In this document: positions 20,101 through 22,500 of the stretch, piece after piece
Position numbering within the stretch: position 1 is the stretch's first letter
Layout: each line of letters begins with the position of its first letter
Assembly: GCA_018398765.1 (NCBI GenBank)
Contig: JAHBMJ010000126.1
Coordinates: 12,689-35,188 of the forward strand
From: Chromera velia
Taxonomy: Eukaryota > Sar > Chromeraceae
Direction of reading: 5' to 3'
Length of the DNA stretch: 22,500 nt
Program-made: the position numbers and the translations under genes
The notes under the pieces: model-generated
Told to the model about the DNA's origin: nothing
The model's database searches: none
What the model saw: only the letters and a program-made list of their open reading frames with translations

Positions 20101-20993
20101 CGGGTGGGCTGGCTCTCGGCCTCGTCGGCAGCCTGCAGAGACACGAACCCTACGCGATGGGCACTCAAAAGCTCGACGACCCTCCCCGACAGGAAACAGT
20201 ACTGATGCCCTGAGGAGGAGAAGACAACATATGCCATCGCCTTCTTCGAATTGGCCTTCGAATCCTGCCCTGATGCTGCAGCTGCACCGGTTGCCGACCG
20301 CACAAGCGGTCCCCTGATGACGTCACTCCGTCTGATCCCGTCAACCCTCGGCCAGTTGAGCCGTCTCGGGTCTGTGTACTTGGTCTCTGTGGCGGCGCGT
20401 CTGCTCTCCACCACGAACTGCTGCAGACACGCGTGGAGCCTCCCAGACGAGGGCTGCAGGTTGGCCACTTCCAGAGTCTGGAGAGCCTCGGTGGGCATCT
20501 CGTAGCAGATGAACGCAGGGAAACGGGTGGGAAGGGCGGCTGCCTTCGCGACTGTGTAGGTGAGGGAGTCGAACAGATAAGTGCCGGGGCCGAAATCCTG
20601 ACGCTGTCGGGACCCGTCCGGGAGTGGAGGCCAGGGAAGGGGGTCGAGGGGGATGCCGTAGATGGCGTAGTGTTCCGCTTTGGCTTGATCTGCAGGCAGG
20701 CAGGCAGGCAGGCAGGCAAGAACAGAGAACAGGTACTACAGAGTAAGGAATAAAGAGAGAAGGAAGAAGTCGGGCGTGTGGACTGTCTGCACGGACTGAA
20801 TACCTGTTTGGCTTTGTTCTACCCGAGCGGGAAAGAGGATAGACGGCATGCAGATGCGAATGAAGTGGGGGAGCGGAAGATGCGTCAGCAAGGGCTGGCT
20901 CCATCCGTCCGCAAGGGAAGATCGATCCATCCGTCCCTCCCGTGGGGATCGCAACGCAACGCACCCGTGGGGAGCATCCTTCTTGGGACCCAT
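12480..20993 (-). CDS. multi-exon Crinkler/RHS-type protein: variable N-terminus + P-loop NTPase + REase-fold nuclease
   Basis: Predicted coding exons (minus strand): 20993-20804, 20689-19412, 18689-18645, 18305-18223, 18123-18075, 17822-17604, 17344-17294, 17134-17018, 16885-16829, 16613-16521, 16326-16279, 16117-16037, 15734-15612, 15473-15406, 15322-15244, 15025-14828, 14188-12480. Every junction is GT-AG and every join keeps frame, giving 1,495 aa. The start ATG sits in a strong ACCATGG context, 10 bases after a ctgcag acceptor. An in-frame TGA lies in those 10 bases, so a 5' UTR intron is likely. The stop is TGA. The C-terminal 570 residues are an NTPase-nuclease of the CR class. The N-terminal two thirds match nothing I know. 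The main alternative is two genes, with the N-terminal exons separate; only the phase chain links them. Confidence 0.55.
14189..14827 (-). other. intron with diverged internal repeats
   Basis: The intron between exon 14828-15025 and the terminal exon holds three copies of tgctggrgaaatttTcgttc-like sequence (near 14446, 14525 and 14746). It also holds three copies of yttcaatctggagaca-like sequence (near 14382, 14420 and 14611). The pairs suggest a decayed tandem duplication. CGCA repeats lie at about 14641-14672. Confidence 0.6.
14828..15025 (-). other. exon before the NTPase: conserved-looking helical linker
   Basis: This 198-base phase 1-1 exon encodes EWALSNKTKNRLAHAYHGN, then a helical stretch with WKNLYEGFRQWLIES and an acidic end joining the terminal exon as DSEADDGQDRKRRR. 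Donor gtgagt and acceptor gtgcag are both strong. Composition is clearly coding. It probably forms part of the header just upstream of the NTPase. Confidence 0.7.
16829..16885 (-). repeat. duplicated exon copy A (57 bases)
   Basis: Exon 16829-16885 and exon 18645-18689, with their flanking intron sequence, are diverged copies. Both end in gggatgtgaag before donor gtcagcag, and both follow ctgcag. The distal intron sides share gggcccctttcgtktgtccg (16918 and 18730). Protein copies read LVGDLGSLRDRGLDSGCE and RIGDLGTTRDSGCE; the 12-base length difference preserves frame. Confidence 0.75.
17625..17786 (-). repeat. 18-bp minisatellite within a predicted exon, about 9 units
   Basis: Tandem units close to gggtgtagagcacgagcg (minus strand) fill most of exon 17604-17822. 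In the frame set by the splice chain the unit encodes a six-residue Gly-Cys-Arg-Ala-x-Ala repeat. A second frame is also open across the units and would encode a charged Gly-Val-Glu-x-Glu-Arg repeat. The 18-base period keeps both frames open whatever the copy number. Confidence 0.9.
18645..18689 (-). repeat. duplicated exon copy B (45 bases)
   Basis: Counterpart of 16829-16885. It is open in the same phase (1-1) and lacks four internal codons relative to copy A. It directly follows the large N-terminal exon in the model. Confidence 0.75.
18752..19020 (-). repeat. 32/33-bp minisatellite, 8 units plus a partial
   Basis: Units of the form caaccaatcaattgagaagg followed by caggcaggcgat repeat eight times with few changes, mostly caggcagg versus cagggcagg. 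The array lies in the predicted intron between exons 19412-20689 and 18645-18689. Confidence 0.95.
19412..20993 (-). other. N-terminal exons of the CR-type gene model
   Basis: Exon 1 (20804-20993) encodes 63 residues starting MGPKKDAPHG; I see no clear signal peptide. Exon 2 (19412-20689) starts DQAKAEHYAIYG. Its first 220 residues look folded, with YLFDSLTYTVAKAAALPTRF, a helical region with LHACLQQFVVESRRAATETK, and AYVVFSSSGHQYCFLSGRVV. The rest is Ser/Gly/Gln-rich with poly-Gln and looks disordered. No known domain recognised. Exon 2 ends on a strong gtgagt donor in phase 1, so it must continue downstream. It may equally be a gene of its own with unlisted 3' exons. Confidence 0.55.
20690..20718 (-). 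repeat. (CAGG)n at the exon 2 acceptor
   Basis: Seven tandem GCAG/CAGG units end exactly at the acceptor of exon 19412-20689. On the coding strand they form a pyrimidine-rich gcctgcctgcag run. The same arrangement occurs at the MPP10 exon 9 acceptor (about 4566-4589). Confidence 0.85.
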
Positions 20994-21003
20994 GGTATGT
21001 CAC

Positions 21004-22239
21004 CTGCAGTAGGGAATCGGGAAACGGCAAGGGGAATGTTGTCGGAGTGACAACGGGAGACTCCCTCAGTGACGGCGCAAGTGAAAAGTAGAGTCTCACC
21101 TCTCTCGTGATTCCTCCAGTGGAATCCTATGGGCCCTCCCGTGCCGATCCTCTAGCCTGTCTAGAGGTCTCCTCAAACTGCTGTACTCCTAAATTCCTGG
21201 CCCTCTCCTACTAGAGGACCTCAGCGAATACGTTGACTGAACGTACTCGTCTAGACCGATACAGATGGACGGAAATAAATATCTGATCAGTCTATTCACC
21301 AGACAGAAAGTCTATGAACCCCCACAGTCCACAGAAAGCGCCTGCTGGTGGCCTCGTGCAATACTCAGAGCACATAGAGAACTACAGAGACACATAGGGC
21401 ACAGCACAGATCCTACACATGAAGCTCTGTCAATCCCTAGGTCAAGTCTCTTACTCAGACAGACGGAAACTTGAACGGCCGTGCACGTCTGTCTGCCCGT
21501 CTGAAATTAATTCGACCGGAATTAATTCTGTTGCCTCCGATGGCATAACCGCACCATCGGTCTAAAATAAATCCAATATGAAGGCCCGGAGCACACACCT
21601 ACACGGTGAGTGCCTTGGATGTTTTTCTCACGCCAAAGTGCATGCAGGCCATGGCCCGGAAAGCGAAGCTGAGAGGGCACTTAACAAAAAATACACCCCC
21701 CAGACCAGACAGGAAGATCTGACGCACGCCAAGCTCGGCCCCGGAAAGACAATTCAGCTGAGGAGGCACTTTCCAAATTTAAAGCAGGGGCAACAAAAAT
21801 AAATTTCGCTTTCCGGGCCATTCGCACGGAGTGCATCAGATACCATGGAACTCACAACATGCACACCTCTGTCACAAGCGCCCCGCCATGTACCCCGTGT
21901 GGACGGGCCACCGCGTGCATGCGTCGCTCTTTTCTCTGGCTCGGGGCGAAGAGACGAATGGAAAAGCCGGGACCGAAATTCACCCTCCGCGAATCTGACC
22001 AGGAAGGGGACCATCATTTACTTTCACAAAAGACACATTCATCATCTCTCTATAGTTATCTCTTTATGTAGATTTTATAAAACACAATGGGCCAGTGATA
22101 CTATTTGGCCGTAGTATTGGCATATGGGCATTGTAATGGTGGTTTATCAAACTGGTTTGCTCCGTTTTCCGGCCTTTACATCCAGTCGCATCCACATACG
22201 TCTTGATAACTTAAAGCTTTTTTGGAAACCTTCGATGGA
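21004..22239. other. intergenic spacer, no gene recognised
   Basis: Short open frames on both strands (for example from ATG 21578 and ATG 21845) lack recognisable domains or convincing splice partners. Two diverged copies of a segment containing cccggaaag...gctgag-gg-gcact lie near 21655 and 21740. The 5' UTR exon and promoter of the minus-strand gene should lie in the first few hundred bases, but I cannot place them. Confidence 0.5.
21505..21560. other. two adjacent perfect hairpins
   Basis: Arm AATTAATTC (21505-21513) pairs with GAATTAATT (21519-21527) around a 5-base loop. Ten bases later, CCGATGG (21537-21543) pairs with CCATCGG (21554-21560) around a 10-base loop. They could be an RNA structure, a transposon-end relic or chance. 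Confidence 0.5.
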
Positions 22240-22376
22240 TCAGATAAAATTGTAATGCTTCTTGATGGGTTTCTTGACGTCCCACACACACGAAATACCA
22301 TCCGGGAATGTCGCCAGAGTGCCGGGCTTGAGAATCACCTTCTCCCCTGTGGAGTCCATGGTCACGTCAACCTCCC
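22240..22376 (-). CDS. cupin (DUF861 / cupin_3-type) protein, last exon only
   Basis: The 3'-terminal exon is open after acceptor gatcag, enters in phase 1, and encodes 45 residues including the codon split by the intron, before TGA at 22242-22240. The run ends LATFPDGISCVWDVKKPIKK followed by HYNFI. The pattern GxVxV...L.PGxLATFPxGxSCxWDVxxPIKKHY is the C-terminal half of small cupin_3 proteins: the glycine turn before the second metal-site strand and the aromatic W-D-V strand. From memory, such proteins are about 100 aa in plants and algae; their substrates are mostly unknown. The N-terminal cupin strands would lie beyond 22500. I saw the exon by translating the strand directly, as it is too short for a 60-codon cut-off. 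Confidence 0.72.
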
Positions 22377-22403
22377 CTGATCAAGGAAGTACGTTCGAAT
22401 GCA

Positions 22404-22449
22404 TATAAATAAATGAATGAATGAATGAATCAATAAACGAATGAATGAA
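22404..22449 (-). repeat. (GAAT)n tetranucleotide repeat in the cupin intron
   Basis: AAATGAATGAATGAAT-type tetranucleotide repeats, interrupted once near 22430, lie just upstream of the cupin exon in its presumed intron. Confidence 0.85.
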
Positions 22450-22500
22450 TGCAATCTCAAGGAATTAGAAGAATCGAATTCGAAGACCGTCCCAAATTCA

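Noticed and set aside
21845..22114. 89-codon plus-strand frame and its antisense partner
   Set aside because: No recognisable domain, no splice support, and both strands are open over the same stretch.

Overview
The window looks like nuclear DNA of a protist. Genes are broken into many short exons with GT-AG introns. Coding DNA is GC-rich. Introns carry long CA/GT, CAGA and CAGG microsatellites, and there is no operon-like packing. An alveolate or stramenopile lineage (for example a chromerid) would fit the intron style and the Crinkler/RHS-like gene, but the sequence alone does not settle the species.

Plus strand, about 0.1-8.3 kb: a 15-exon gene that I read as MPP10, the acidic scaffold of the U3 snoRNP / small-subunit processome. 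All 14 splice junctions keep frame and join recognisable MPP10 segments in the right order, giving about 853 residues.

8.3-12.5 kb: an AT-rich, gene-poor stretch with short tandem repeats, one weak ORF, and a decayed coding-like region (about 10.2-11.5 kb) whose single frame is broken by six TAA/TAG codons before a TGA.

Minus strand, 20,993 down to 12,480: the most interesting locus. A 17-exon model gives a 1,495-residue protein. Its last exon encodes a P-loop NTPase followed by a PD-(D/E)xK (REase-like) nuclease, the pairing known from Crinkler/RHS-type (CR) proteins. Upstream are a large Ser/Gln/Gly-rich N-terminal exon and a string of small exons that are almost all phase 1-1. Several of these are visibly duplicated, and one is built from an 18-bp minisatellite. 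This looks like an N-terminal region growing by tandem exon duplication. The join between the N-terminal exons and the NTPase-nuclease is predicted from splice phases only.

21.0-22.5 kb: a gene-poor spacer with two adjacent perfect hairpins, then the final exon (minus strand) of a small cupin-fold protein of the DUF861/cupin_3 type, whose remainder lies outside the window.

MPP10 and the CR-type gene are convergent; the cupin gene lies behind the CR-type gene on the same strand. Nothing suggests that the three products act together.
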